NCBI GenBank assembly: GCA_017472255.1
Contig: JAFUQU010000048.1
Coordinates: forward strand, 16,601-80,600
DNA length: 64,000 nucleotides
Source of the DNA: Clostridia bacterium
Lineage (GTDB): Bacteria > Bacillota > Clostridia > Oscillospirales > CAG-272
Reading direction: 5' to 3'
Part shown: one piece after another, positions 32,399 through 41,053 of the stretch
How positions within the stretch are numbered: position 1 is the first letter of the stretch
Layout of the letters: each line of letters begins with the position of its first letter
The notes under the pieces: model-generated
The model's input: only the letters and a program-made list of their open reading frames with translations
The model's database searches: none
What the model was told of the DNA's origin: nothing
Made by a program: the position numbers and the translations under genes

Positions 32399-33598
32399 TC
32401 AGTCCTCGTAATTGCAGGGGAACGAGCGGCTGGAGCAGGCGAGGGTCTGTCCGTTGCCATTGATGTCCGGGATGGGGTTGAGCGTGTCGTTTTCGATGAC
32501 CTTGCGCGCCGCCTCCGAGCGGAAGTCGGGGATGGTGAAGGTCGCGCCGTCCGCCAGAATCGAACGCCACGCATAGATGCCCACCGCCGCCATGGAAACA
32601 GCCTGATAAACGTCGAAATAGGGCTTCACATCGTCTAGAATGTAGCGCACGAAGTGCCAGCAGACCCAGAAGTCTCCGCCGCCGTGTCCCGCCTTGGACG
32701 CAAGCTCACCCTGTTCCTGCCACTGCGCCGTATAGGTGCGGGAGGTTTCCGCGCCTTCCGGCTTTTGCCAGGCGTTGTACGCCAGCCAGACGTCCGCCTG
32801 ATTGCCGCGCACCGTCTCCACGCCGCCCTTGTCGCAGGCGAGGCGGTACCAGTTGCCGTGGGGACCAAAGTTGCAGGAGCCGCCCACGCGGAAGATCGCG
32901 TCGTTGTCCATCTCGCAGAGGATAATGCCCGCGCGGTCGCCCACATAACGCGTGCGCTCCATGCCGTAGCCGGGATCGAAGGCGGCGCGGGCGTTGACCT
33001 TTTTGGGCATGGCGCCGGTCATGTGCATCAGCGGCGAGAGGGCGTGGGTCAGGTAGAAGGTGCAGGGAATCCACCGCCGCCACTGATATTTCTCAGGGGC
33101 GTAATAGGTCGCTTCCTGCGCGCTCATCGGGTGGACATACTCTCCCTCGGCAAAGAGCACCTTGCCCAGCGTGCCGCCCTCGTAGACCCGCTTCAGCTCT
33201 TGACAGGCGCACATGAAGGGATAGTTCTCCGCCAGCATATACTTGCAGCCGGTTTCTTCAACGGTGCGCACCAGTTCCACGCACTGGGCGGGCGTGACGG
33301 CGGCGGTAGTTTCGCTGAGCACGTGGATGCCCCGCTTCATCGCCTTGACGGCGAAGGGGGTGTGCTCGTTGAAGTAATTCGCCAGCAGCACCGCGTCGAA
33401 CAGCCCAGAATCGATGAACGAATCGAAGGCGGCGAAGGTTTTCACGTCCGCCGGACAGTTGGGAAGCGCTTGTTCGATCATCTCCGGGCGCTTGTCGCAG
33501 ATGGCGGTAATCTTCACGTCGGGCATTTCGTTGAGAATTTTCAGATAGGCGTTGCCCCGCCAGGTGCCGAACACGCCGATTCGCAGGATTTTTTCCAT
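32399..33598 (-). CDS. Gfo/Idh/MocA-family NAD(P)-dependent protein
   Basis: The 399-residue protein has an N-terminal Rossmann fold (MEKILRIGVFGTWRGNAYLK) and the GFO/IDH/MocA C-terminal sheet domain. Family members oxidise or reduce sugars and inositols. The usual EKP motif, whose lysine is catalytic, reads E96-T97-T98 here (HVLSETTAAVT), so a typical dehydrogenase reaction is uncertain. ATG at 33598 follows AAAGGAAG by 9 bases. The frame stays open far upstream, but that stretch is antisense to the LacI gene at 33779. It is divergent from that gene, which may repress it. Confidence 0.85.
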   Translation of the reverse strand: MEKILRIGVFGTWRGNAYLKILNEMPDVKITAICDKRPEMIEQALPNCPADVKTFAAFDSFIDSGLFDAVLLANYFNEHTPFAVKAMKRGIHVLSETTAAVTPAQCVELVRTVEETGCKYMLAENYPFMCACQELKRVYEGGTLGKVLFAEGEYVHPMSAQEATYYAPEKYQWRRWIPCTFYLTHALSPLMHMTGAMPKKVNARAAFDPGYGMERTRYVGDRAGIILCEMDNDAIFRVGGSCNFGPHGNWYRLACDKGGVETVRGNQADVWLAYNAWQKPEGAETSRTYTAQWQEQGELASKAGHGGGDFWVCWHFVRYILDDVKPYFDVYQAVSMAAVGIYAWRSILADGATFTIPDFRSEAARKVIENDTLNPIPDINGNGQTLACSSRSFPCNYED

Positions 33599-33719
33599 AA
33601 TAGCTATCTTCCTTTCCGGGAGAAAAATTTGATTCTGACAATATGATAGCACAAATCGTTCGCTCATGGAATGTACCGCCTGCACAAAGTTTCGGACGAT
33701 GAATTGTTGAATCTGCACA

Positions 33720-33748
33720 TTGCAAGACCGGGCGGGATGTGGTATAAT
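33720..33748 (+). promoter_or_regulatory. Promoter of the second LacI-type gene
   Basis: TTGCAA (33720-33725), a 17-base spacer and TATAAT (33743-33748) with TGG before the -10. Confidence 0.75.
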
Positions 33749-33778
33749 GGGGAGAAAACAGGGAAAGGAGGCGGTCAC

Positions 33779-34789
33779 ATGAAGGAGCTTACCGCCACCG
33801 ATATCGCGCGTGCCTTGTCGATCTCCCGCGCCACGGTTATGCGGGTGCTGCGGGACAGCCAGTCGGTCAGCCCTGAGAAGCGGGAGGCTGTGCTGCTCTA
33901 CATCGGGGAAAACTGCCCGGACGCCGATTTGACGGCGGACGGGACGGCTTATGACATCGTGGCTGCCATCCCCAGTGTGCCGTCCTTTTTCTGGAATCGC
34001 GCCATGGAAGGCGTCCGGGACGCCTGCCGCGCCCATCCGGAGCTGCGGGTCAAGCTCCTGCGCTACTCCGGGCGGCGGAATACGGAGGAAACCCTGCGCA
34101 TCATCGGCTGCGTGAGCCGGCTTCAAAGCCGGGCGGCGATTCTTGTGCCGGTGGACGCGAAGGCGGTGTCGACGGCGCTGGAACGTCTGGCAGCCGAGCG
34201 TAAGGTGCTGATTTTGGATAACGCCGCCGATTTCGCGGGCTGCGCCTGCGCCTATTGCAGCGACGCGGCGGGGGAGGGCGAGCGTGCGGTGGAACTGGTG
34301 CGCGCCTTTCCGCTGGAGCGGAAGAAGCTGCTGATTCTCACCGCGCAGAATGACGGCGGCTGCAATTCTCAGCTTCGGCTGGACAGCTTTTACCGCCGAT
34401 GCCGGGGCTGCACCGACATCCTGCCGGTGGCGGAGCTTGGGGTGAGCGGCACCAACGCGCTCAGCCCATCCATTCTCGCCCGGCAGCTTGCACGGCTGGA
34501 GGACAGCTACAACTGCGTCTATATCTCGGACGGCTTCTTTTATCAAGCCTGTGCCGCGCTTCGCAAGGTGGGACGGCTTCGGGATGTGTACGTGCTGGGG
34601 CATGAGCGCTCAAAACCGGTGATGACCCTCTTTGACGAGGGGATGCGGGGGGCATACATCGAGCAGGACATCTACGCGCAGGCGTATGCGTCGGTGGAAG
34701 CCGCCGTCCGGCTGCTTAACGGGAAAGCGCCGCTGGAAGCGCCCATCCCCTTTCGCTCGGGGTGGTACAATTACAAGCCTGTCGTGTGA
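33779..34789 (+). CDS. LacI-family regulator (divergent from Gfo/Idh/MocA gene)
   Basis: The 336-residue protein starts with a LacI helix-turn-helix (MKELTATDIARALSISRATV, then VSPEKREAVLLYIGE) followed by a sugar-binding domain of the type-1 periplasmic-binding fold (IPSVPSFFWNRAMEGVRDAC; ILVPVDAKAVSTALERLA; YNCVYISDGFFYQACAALRK). It resembles the LacI subgroup with helix-turn-helix plus substrate domain typed on ribose-binding proteins. AAAGGAGG lies 7 bases before the ATG at 33779. An alpha/beta hydrolase gene follows 24 bases later on the same strand. Confidence 0.86.
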   Translation: MKELTATDIARALSISRATVMRVLRDSQSVSPEKREAVLLYIGENCPDADLTADGTAYDIVAAIPSVPSFFWNRAMEGVRDACRAHPELRVKLLRYSGRRNTEETLRIIGCVSRLQSRAAILVPVDAKAVSTALERLAAERKVLILDNAADFAGCACAYCSDAAGEGERAVELVRAFPLERKKLLILTAQNDGGCNSQLRLDSFYRRCRGCTDILPVAELGVSGTNALSPSILARQLARLEDSYNCVYISDGFFYQACAALRKVGRLRDVYVLGHERSKPVMTLFDEGMRGAYIEQDIYAQAYASVEAAVRLLNGKAPLEAPIPFRSGWYNYKPVV

Positions 34790-34813
34790 TTTTATTATAT
34801 AAGGAAGAAAATT

Positions 34814-35500
34814 ATGGACATCAGTCTGCACTATATCGAAAAAGGAAGCGGTGAGCCGCTGCTCCTGCTCCATGGAAACGGCGAAAGCGGGGATTATTTC
34901 GCCCATCAGATGGACGCCTTCGCCGCCCATTACCGGGTCATCGCCCTCGATACCCGGGGTCACGGACATTCGCCTCGCGGAAGCGCGCCCTTCACCATTT
35001 CCCAGTTCGCCGACGATCTGCTGGATTTCCTCGACGAACACGCCATCGGACGCGCCCATTTGCTGGGCTTTTCGGACGGCGGAAATATTGCGCTGACCTT
35101 TGCGCTGCGCCATCCCGAGCGGGTAGGGAAGTTGGTGCTCAACGGCGCGAATCTGGATCCGTCGGGGGTGAAGCGGTCGGTGCAGCGTCCCATTGAGTGG
35201 GGATATCGGATCAGCGGTCTGTTCGCGGGGCGTTCCCGGGGAGCGCGCGCCAACCACGAGCTGCTGGGACTGATGGTCAACGAGCCGAAAATTTCCCCGG
35301 CGTCGCTGGCTTCGCTGACCATGCCGGTGCTGGTTATCGCCGGGACGCGGGACATGATCAAGGAGGAGCACACCCGGCTGATTGCCGACAGTCTGCCGGA
35401 CGGGCGGCTGGTGCTGCTGGAGGGCGATCACTTTATCGCAAATAAAAATCCCGCCGCGTTTCATGCGGCGGTGCTGGAATTTCTGCTGTCCGGCAGCTGA
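34814..35500 (+). CDS. Alpha/beta-hydrolase
   Basis: The 228-residue protein has the canonical fold: oxyanion LLLLHGNGES, nucleophile elbow LGFSDGGN (Ser88 region), acid in AGTRDMIKEEH and base in LEGDHFIANKNP. No signal peptide is present. It is like 3-oxoadipate enol-lactonase/proline iminopeptidase-type small hydrolases; substrate unknown. AAGGAAG lies 6 bases before the ATG. It is probably cotranscribed with the LacI gene upstream. Confidence 0.87.
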   Translation: MDISLHYIEKGSGEPLLLLHGNGESGDYFAHQMDAFAAHYRVIALDTRGHGHSPRGSAPFTISQFADDLLDFLDEHAIGRAHLLGFSDGGNIALTFALRHPERVGKLVLNGANLDPSGVKRSVQRPIEWGYRISGLFAGRSRGARANHELLGLMVNEPKISPASLASLTMPVLVIAGTRDMIKEEHTRLIADSLPDGRLVLLEGDHFIANKNPAAFHAAVLEFLLSGS

Positions 35501-35505
35501 AAAAA

Positions 35506-35526
35506 CAGCCCGGCGGGCTGTTTTTT
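35506..35526. terminator. Bidirectional terminator
   Basis: CAGCCC and GGGCTG pair around a short loop, with AAAAAA before and TTTTTT after, so it works for the hydrolase gene (plus) and the MntR-like gene (minus). Confidence 0.85.
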
Positions 35527-35904
35527 CTATTCCTTCAGACCTCCCGTGGAAGCGTGGCGCTTGATGGCTTCGAAGGATTCGTCGCTGATGTCGTGCTCGA
35601 TCTTGCAGGCATCCTCTGCGGCGACTTCCCGGCTGACGCCGAGCCGCATGAGAAAGCTGGTCAGCAGCGTGTGGCGCTCGTAAATTTTATGAGCGATTTC
35701 AAGACCCGCTTCTGTCAGGTGCAGCGCGCCGTCCGCGTCCATGGTGAGAAAACCGCCGTTCTTCAACAGTCCCACCGCACGGCTGACGCTGGGCTTGGAA
35801 TAGCCCATGTGCTCCCCCACATCGATGGAGCGCACAATCGCATGATCTTTGGATAAAACGTAAATAGTTTCCAGGTACATCTCGCCTGATTCCTGTAAAT
35901 GCAC
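35527..35904 (-). CDS. DtxR/MntR-family metal-dependent repressor
   Basis: The 125-residue protein matches MntR/IdeR: SGEMYLETIYVLSKDHAIVR, the winged helix-turn-helix VGEHMGYSKPSVSRAVGLLK, and the metal-binding dimerisation half with HLTEAGLEIAHKIYERHTLL, EDACKIEHDIS. It lacks an SH3-like domain, like MntR. It should sense Mn or Fe. GTG at 35904 is chosen because AAAGGAGG lies 7 bases upstream; the ATG further upstream has none. No metal transporter is adjacent. Confidence 0.9.
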   Translation of the reverse strand: MHLQESGEMYLETIYVLSKDHAIVRSIDVGEHMGYSKPSVSRAVGLLKNGGFLTMDADGALHLTEAGLEIAHKIYERHTLLTSFLMRLGVSREVAAEDACKIEHDISDESFEAIKRHASTGGLKE

Positions 35905-35937
35905 GCAGAGACCTCCTTTGTTGACGGTATTATTAAT

Positions 35938-35966
35938 ATGATACCATATAATTATGAATAATTCAA
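35938..35966 (-). promoter_or_regulatory. Promoter of the MntR-like gene
   Basis: Minus-strand TTGAAT (35966-35961), a 17-base spacer and TATCAT (35943-35938) preceded by TGG. Confidence 0.7.
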
Positions 35967-35995
35967 GCATATGAAGAAATTCCGCCGGGAAATGC

Positions 35996-36024
35996 TTGAC
36001 GGCGGGATTTTTTTATGCTATACT
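35996..36024 (+). promoter_or_regulatory. Promoter of the DUF554 gene
   Basis: TTGACG (35996-36001), a 17-base spacer and TATACT (36019-36024), 39 bases before the start codon. Confidence 0.78.
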
Positions 36025-36062
36025 GTTATGAAATCACATTATCAAGCTAAAGGATGACAGCT

Positions 36063-36782
36063 ATGATCGGACTTGGAACACTCATCAACGCCGCCGGAAT
36101 TCTGGCGGGCGGCGTCCTCGGCCTGCTGGCGGGGAAGGGGCTGAAGCCCCGTTTCCGGGATATTCTGATGACAATCAACGGACTCAGCGTCATTTTCATC
36201 GGCGCGTCGGGCGCGCTGGCGGAGATTCTCACCACCGACGGGGACGGGTTTGGCACGCAGGGGTCGATGATGATGCTTTTTTCGCTGGTGTTGGGCGGAC
36301 TGCTCGGCGAGCTGATCAACATTGAAAAGCAGACCGAGCGCTTCGGCGAATGGCTGAAAAAGCGTACCGGAAGCGGCGATTCCCACTTCGTGGACGGCTT
36401 TGTAGCGGCGTCGCTGACCGTATGCGTGGGCGCCATGGCGGTGATCGGCTCGATTAACGACGGGCTGTCGGGGGACATCTCGATTCTCACGACAAAGGCG
36501 ATTCTCGACTTGATTATTGTCATGGTCATGACTGCCTCCATGGGGGCGGGCTGTATTTTTTCGGCGATTCCGGTGCTGTTTTTTCAGGGGACGATTACGC
36601 TGCTGGCGGGCTTTATCCAGCCGCTGATGACGGAAACCGCCGTGTCCAATCTGTCGCTGGTCGGCTCGGTGCTGATTTTTTGCGTGGGCGTGAACCTGAT
36701 GTTCGACAAGCATATTAAAGTGGGCAATCTTCTGCCGTCCATCGTATTCGCTGTCGCTTTCGCATTCGTTCCAATTTTGTGA
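36063..36782 (+). CDS. DUF554 integral membrane protein
   Basis: The 239-residue protein has about seven hydrophobic segments and the family start (GLGTLINAAGILAGGVLGLL), with FVAASLTVCVGAMAVIGSIN in the middle and GVNLMFDKHIKVGNLLPSIV near the end. DUF554 (YdfK-like) proteins are widespread in Firmicutes; the function is not known. AAAGGA lies 8 bases before the ATG at 36063; the ATG at 36054 overlaps the site. It has its own promoter. Confidence 0.88.
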   Translation: MIGLGTLINAAGILAGGVLGLLAGKGLKPRFRDILMTINGLSVIFIGASGALAEILTTDGDGFGTQGSMMMLFSLVLGGLLGELINIEKQTERFGEWLKKRTGSGDSHFVDGFVAASLTVCVGAMAVIGSINDGLSGDISILTTKAILDLIIVMVMTASMGAGCIFSAIPVLFFQGTITLLAGFIQPLMTETAVSNLSLVGSVLIFCVGVNLMFDKHIKVGNLLPSIVFAVAFAFVPIL

Positions 36783-36883
36783 ATAAATATCGGATAATAT
36801 GTAAAATCTATTGCATTACCGCGAAAAATCTGTTAAAATAATAGGAGCGCAATATTATTATATAGATTGAAGGGATTATAATC

Positions 36884-38299
36884 ATGAATTTGCTGCGACG
36901 CCTGTACGCGCCCGATTTTTTGCTGAAACCGGCACAAAAACGGCAGGAACATTATCCGACCCGCGACATTTATGCCGCGTTCATGAAGGTGGCATGGCCT
37001 GCCATGGTGGAGTCGGTGCTGGTGGGACTGGTCAACTTCATCGACTCGGTGATGGTCAGTACGCTGGGCTATCGTTCGGTGGCGGCGGTGGGACTGACCT
37101 CCCAGCCGCGTTTGATTTTCTTCGCGGTCTTTCTGGCGCTGAACATCGGCGTTACCGCCATCGTCAGTCGGCGTAAGGGCGAGGAACGCCGGGAGGATGC
37201 CAACCGGTGTCTGGCGCAGGCGGTGTCGATCTGCGTGATTCTGGGCATTATTCTGGTGAGCGTCGCCATTGCATTTGCCGAGCCGCTGCTTCGCTTTGCG
37301 GGAGCGATGGACGATACCATCGACGAGGCGACGATATATTTCCGCATCATCATGGTTGGCGTGTTTTTCACAGCGCTGAGCACGGCGATTAACGCTGCCC
37401 AGCGCGGCGCGGGCAACACCCGGATTTCGATGACCACCAACCTGACGGCGAACATTGTGAACGTAATCTTCAACGCGCTGCTGATCAACGGTATGCTTTT
37501 CTTCCCGAAGCTGGGTGTAGCCGGTGCAGCCATCGCCACGCTGCTGGGCAATATCACCGCCTGTGTGATGTCGATTGTGTCGGTGTCGAAGAAGGACGGC
37601 TTCCTCTTCCTGCGTCCGAAGATGCTTTTCCACTTTGACCGGGAGAATCTGTCGCTGATCGTGCGGATCGCAAGTTCGGCGGCGGTGGAGCAGGTTTTCC
37701 TGCGCATCGGCTTTTTCGTGTTCGCGATGATTGTCAACAATCTTGGCACCATCGCCACTTCCACGCACACAATCTGTATGAATATCATGAATCTTTCCTT
37801 CTGCTTCGGCGACGGTTTGGGTGTGGCGGCGTCTTCAATGGTGGGACAGAATCTGGGACGGGAGCGTCCCGATATGTCGATCATTTACGGCAAAACCGGT
37901 CAGCGCGTTGGCGTCGTGGTATCGCTCATACTGATGCTGATCTTCATTTTCGGCGGCGAGTCACTGATGAACCTGTTCATGACCGGCGATGAAAACGTCC
38001 CCGAAATCATCGAAACCGGCGTCCGCCTCCTGTTGATTCTGGCAGCCGTCACCCCCGCGCAGATATCGCAGGTCATCTACAGCGGCTGTGTGCGCGGCGC
38101 CGGCGACACGAAGTTCGCCGCCGTCACCAGTCTCGTCTCAGTCGCCATCGTCCGCCCCATCCTCTCCTTCCTCTTCTGCTATCCCCTCGGCTTCGGTCTG
38201 ATCGGCGCATGGTGCAGCATTCTGATTGACCAGTACACCCGTCTTGGTCTAATGGCATGGAGATTTTCCAGTGGGAAGTGGGCGAGGATCAAGGTTTAA
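36884..38299 (+). CDS. MATE-family efflux transporter
   Basis: The 471-residue protein has twelve predicted membrane spans in two halves. MATE marks are AWPAMVESVLVGLVNFIDSV, NAAQRGAGNTRISM in the first half and GDGLGVAASSMVGQNLGR and YSGCVRGAGDTKF in the second. It should export cationic or amphipathic compounds with Na+ or H+. AAGGG lies 11 bases before the ATG. About 100 AT-rich bases separate it from the DUF554 gene. Drug or metabolite unknown. Confidence 0.92.
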   Translation: MNLLRRLYAPDFLLKPAQKRQEHYPTRDIYAAFMKVAWPAMVESVLVGLVNFIDSVMVSTLGYRSVAAVGLTSQPRLIFFAVFLALNIGVTAIVSRRKGEERREDANRCLAQAVSICVILGIILVSVAIAFAEPLLRFAGAMDDTIDEATIYFRIIMVGVFFTALSTAINAAQRGAGNTRISMTTNLTANIVNVIFNALLINGMLFFPKLGVAGAAIATLLGNITACVMSIVSVSKKDGFLFLRPKMLFHFDRENLSLIVRIASSAAVEQVFLRIGFFVFAMIVNNLGTIATSTHTICMNIMNLSFCFGDGLGVAASSMVGQNLGRERPDMSIIYGKTGQRVGVVVSLILMLIFIFGGESLMNLFMTGDENVPEIIETGVRLLLILAAVTPAQISQVIYSGCVRGAGDTKFAAVTSLVSVAIVRPILSFLFCYPLGFGLIGAWCSILIDQYTRLGLMAWRFSSGKWARIKV

Positions 38300-38841
38300 G
38301 GTAGTTGGATTTGGGAGTCTCTCCGGATGGAGAGATTCAGGCTTGTTTGTTAAGGGGTTACGGTCGCTTTTCATGCCCTCGCTCTGCGAGGGCGTAGAAA
38401 AGGCTCCGCAAAAGCTTTATACATGGGATTTTTTATGTTCGCGACAGCGAACATAGCGATACTAATATTATTTGTGCTAACGTTTATTTGTGCGAAGCGT
38501 TCGGGCTACAGGGATGCGCCGACTCCCAAGCGACCGTAGGTCGCATGGTCTCGCACCATTACGTCGGCTTAGGCTGTGCAGATTTGTTTGGATTTTGGCT
38601 ATCGGCGTCTGTTTATCCGCACGTCCGTAGGGAACGACGCCATGCGACCTATGGTCGCTTTGTCGTTCCGCCGCCTAATGTACCCATTTGTATAAACTTC
38701 ATCTTGGAAATTTCCATAATCCGACTACCCGGCGGCCTGTTGCCATGCGACCTACGGTCGCGTTGTCGACCGCGCCCTTTCATCCGCACGATATTCAGAA
38801 CATATCCACAATCCAACTACCACCAAAAGGAGGAACGCACC
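38300..38841. repeat. Non-coding region with six short palindromes (REP-like cluster)
   Basis: No convincing gene lies in these 540 bases. Six hairpins occur: TCTCTCC/GGAGAGA (38318-38335), GCCCTCGC/GCGAGGGC (38375-38393), ATGTTCGC/GCGAACAT (38435-38454), and three copies of GCGACC-NAN-GGTCGC (38530-38544, 38644-38658, 38747-38761). All three copies share the longer word CATGCGACCTACGGTCGC with 0-2 changes; the first is inverted. The middle copy is nested in an outer stem GGAACGAC/GTCGTTCC (38631-38669). Spacing is irregular, so it is not a CRISPR array. Also within it is the leader of the next gene. Confidence 0.75.
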
Positions 38842-39702
38842 ATGAGCCGAAAAATCATAGCAATCGTGCTGGCTTTTGTGCTGCTTGCGGGGCTTTTCTC
38901 CTGCGGAACAGAGCCGGTGCAGTATGAACATACGGAAAGCAATGAGATTGTTTACAAAACCACCGACGACGGCGCGCTGGGACTTGATATCCTCTATCCA
39001 ACCAGACGCAGGCATGATAAAAATCCGACGGTGCTGGTTTTCCATGGCGGCGGCTGGATTTCCGGCTCGAGGACGGAGTTTTACGAGGAATTCGCGCCGC
39101 TTTGCGACGGACTTCGCGCGCAGGGTGTGACGGTGGTGGGCGTATCCTATCGATTTGCGCTGGATGGGCGCACGTGGCGGGATTGTCTGGACGACTGCGA
39201 GGATGCGCTGGCGTATCTGCTGGAGCACGCGGCGGAATACGATATTGACACGGAAAACATGGGGGTTATCGGCTATTCGGCGGGAGCGCATCTGGCGTTG
39301 ATGACCGCCATTGAGTCGGAGGACAGCGTAAAGGTTTGTGTGTCGATGGCGGGACCGGTGTCGTTCACCACAACGCCGGAAAGCCCCTATTATTCCTCGG
39401 CGCTGGCGTATTATTACGACTATATCTTCGGCGGAAAGCCTGCTTCTGCGGTGATGTTGGATGCCAGCCCCATCGCTCTGGTGAGCCGAAAATGCGGCAG
39501 CTCCTTCCTGATGGTGAACGGTACGGCGGACACGGTGGTTTCCGCTGTTCACGCAGAGAGCTTTTGCCGCGAGGTAACGTCATTTGGGCTGGAGGCGGAG
39601 CTGATTCTGCCCGAAGGGCTGACGCACGCTTATCCGGCATACGACGGCTTCACGGAGCTTTGCGGTGATATCGCCGCATGGGTTGTGGAGCGGCTGGGGT
39701 AA
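38842..39702 (+). CDS. Lipoprotein alpha/beta-hydrolase (HSL/BD-FAE-like esterase)
   Basis: The 286-residue protein begins with a lipoprotein signal (VLLAGLFSC; Cys21) and continues as an alpha/beta hydrolase with the oxyanion motif VFHGGGWISGS, nucleophile elbow VIGYSAGAHLAL, acid in VNGTADTVV and base in GLTHAYPA. HGGGW and GYSAG are typical of hormone-sensitive-lipase/BD-FAE-type carboxylesterases, many of which deacetylate or deferuloylate plant polysaccharide. It should sit on the outer face of the membrane. AGGAGG lies 8 bases before the ATG; the open frame upstream lies in the palindrome cluster and is rejected. Confidence 0.87.
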   Translation: MSRKIIAIVLAFVLLAGLFSCGTEPVQYEHTESNEIVYKTTDDGALGLDILYPTRRRHDKNPTVLVFHGGGWISGSRTEFYEEFAPLCDGLRAQGVTVVGVSYRFALDGRTWRDCLDDCEDALAYLLEHAAEYDIDTENMGVIGYSAGAHLALMTAIESEDSVKVCVSMAGPVSFTTTPESPYYSSALAYYYDYIFGGKPASAVMLDASPIALVSRKCGSSFLMVNGTADTVVSAVHAESFCREVTSFGLEAELILPEGLTHAYPAYDGFTELCGDIAAWVVERLG

Positions 39703-39737
39703 ATCTCCAAAAAAATAAAAAACTTTTGAAAAACCCC

Positions 39738-39766
39738 TTGACAAACGTGTTCGGATATGGTATAAT
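39738..39766 (+). promoter_or_regulatory. tRNA promoter
   Basis: TTGACA (39738-39743), a 17-base spacer and TATAAT (39761-39766) with TGG before the -10. It lies about 107 bases before tRNA-Arg, with a leader to be removed by processing. Confidence 0.88.
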
Positions 39767-39872
39767 ATAACCCGTGATTGAGCGATAGCAGCAAAACACA
39801 AAGAATTCGCAGCGATGTCCGTGAACCGCATTCCATCAAACGGCGGCGGAATTTCGTCCAGCGAAATCTCGT

Positions 39873-39949
39873 GTACCCATAGCTCAGCTGGATAGAGCAA
39901 CTGCCTTCTAAGCAGTAGGTCGGGGGTTCGAGTCCCTCTGGGTACGCCA
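39873..39949 (+). tRNA. tRNA-Arg (anticodon TCT)
   Basis: The cloverleaf is complete: acceptor GTACCCA/TGGGTAC, D-arm GCTCAGCTGGATAGAGC, anticodon stem ACTGC/GCAGT with loop CTTCTAA (anticodon TCT, 39907-39909), T-arm with GGTTCGAGTCC, discriminator G and encoded CCA at 39947-39949. It reads AGA codons. Confidence 0.97.
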
Positions 39950-40013
39950 TCCCGACAGTCAGCACCTGCGCGGGAGACGGTTAATACAAAAGCTGCTGCA
40001 TATGGCAGCTATG

Positions 40014-40090
40014 GTGGATGTAGCTCAGTTGGTTAGAGCGCCAGGTTGTGGCCCTGGAGGTCGAGGGTTCGACCCCCTTCATTCACCCCA
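40014..40090 (+). tRNA. tRNA-His (anticodon GTG)
   Basis: The cloverleaf has acceptor GTGGATG/CATTCAC, D-arm GCTCAGTTGGTTAGAGC, anticodon stem CCAGG/CCTGG with loop TTGTGGC (anticodon GTG, 40048-40050), T-arm with GGTTCGACCCC, and encoded CCA at 40088-40090. The base before the acceptor is G40013 and the discriminator is C, as required for the tRNA-His G-1:C73 pair. It is 64 bases after tRNA-Arg and shares its promoter. Confidence 0.97.
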
Positions 40091-40096
40091 GAAAAA

Positions 40097-40133
40097 ACAA
40101 CGTTCCATGCTTGCATGGAACGTTGTTTTTTTT
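40097..40133. terminator. Terminator of the tRNA pair (bidirectional)
   Basis: ACAACGTTCCATGC (40097-40110) pairs with GCATGGAACGTTGT (40113-40126), followed by a T-run; the minus strand also has a T-run, serving the convergent hydrolase gene. Confidence 0.92.
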
Positions 40134-40135
40134 GC

Positions 40136-41053
40136 TCAAAACCTCACCTTCTCCAGAAACCGCTCCACCGCGCCGTAATATTCCTGCGGCGACACCTCCG
40201 CGCTGGCGGCATGGCGCGCGCCCGACACAATCAGCAGCGTGCAGTCCACCCCCGCCTCCCTGCAGGCTTCGTCCAGCCGATATGCCATCTCTGTGGGCAC
40301 GAAATCGTCGCTGTCCCCGTGAATCAGCAGCAGCGGGACGGTCAGCGTCCGGGCGGCGTCGATGGGCGAACAGTCGCGCAGGTGCCAGCCGCAGACCAGC
40401 CGCGCCAACGCTGTGGTGGTGTAAAGCAGCGGAAAGCGGGGAAGATGGAGCATGGTTTTTGTCACGTGGGCGAACTGCTCAAAGCCGGATGTATATGGGC
40501 AGTCGGCGATAACGCCCCGAAGCCCTTCGATGCCTTCGCCGCCCGCCGCGCAAAGCGCCGCCGCACTTCCCATGGATACGCCGTGAAGCAGAATTTCCCC
40601 GCAGCCCCGTTCACGCAGCAGTCCGCACCAGCCCCGGATGTCCAGCCGATCCTGCCAGCCGAAGCCGATCAGTTTCCCCTCGCTGTCGCCGTGGGCGCGA
40701 TTGTCGGGCAGCAGAACGTTGTACCCACGGTGATGGTGCCAGAGCAGGTTGACCGCGTGGTCGTGCAGTCCGTCCGCCCGGTAGCCGTGGATGCAGATCA
40801 CCGTTTTTGCCGTAGGGCGTTCGGCGGGAAAGAAGTAGCCACAGAGCCGCAATCCGTCGTGGGAAGTGATGCGCAGCCGCTCATGGTGAAGGGTCATGGC
40901 GCGCTCGGTGAAGCGGGCGTGGCGTTCGGCGGACTCGGGTGGCTCGCTCCACATACCGGGGCGGCGGCTGCGGACAAGGGCGAAGCGCAGAAAATAAAAC
41001 GAAAGCGCGATGAGCAGAATCAGCAGTCCTGCCGCAATCAGCAGAATGAACAT
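40136..41053 (-). CDS. Membrane-anchored alpha/beta-hydrolase
   Basis: The 305-residue protein has an N-terminal membrane segment (about residues 2-24) followed by an alpha/beta hydrolase with VICIHGYRADG, DNRAHGDSEGKLIGFG, nucleophile elbow LHGVSMGSAAAL, acid in LIHGDSDDFVPTE and base in SGARHAAS. This matches the BEM46/YqkD-like group (COG1073). The catalytic part should face outside or be membrane-bound inside; topology is unclear. AGGAGGA lies 6 bases before the ATG. Substrate unknown. Confidence 0.87.
   Translation of the reverse strand: MFILLIAAGLLILLIALSFYFLRFALVRSRRPGMWSEPPESAERHARFTERAMTLHHERLRITSHDGLRLCGYFFPAERPTAKTVICIHGYRADGLHDHAVNLLWHHHRGYNVLLPDNRAHGDSEGKLIGFGWQDRLDIRGWCGLLRERGCGEILLHGVSMGSAAALCAAGGEGIEGLRGVIADCPYTSGFEQFAHVTKTMLHLPRFPLLYTTTALARLVCGWHLRDCSPIDAARTLTVPLLLIHGDSDDFVPTEMAYRLDEACREAGVDCTLLIVSGARHAASAEVSPQEYYGAVERFLEKVRF

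Noticed and set aside
33599..34603. Extension of the Gfo/Idh/MocA frame by about 335 codons upstream
   Set aside because: The extension is antisense to a well-supported LacI gene. The ATG at 33598 has a good ribosome site and gives the normal Rossmann start.
35527..36782. Manganese-transport locus around the MntR-like gene
   Set aside because: Neither neighbour is a metal transporter: DUF554 is of unknown function and the other side is a hydrolase. Only the regulator itself is supported.
38530..38761. Possible CRISPR array from the three repeated palindromes
   Set aside because: Only three copies, irregular spacing, one inverted, very short repeat, and no cas genes nearby. Better explained as REP-like palindromes.
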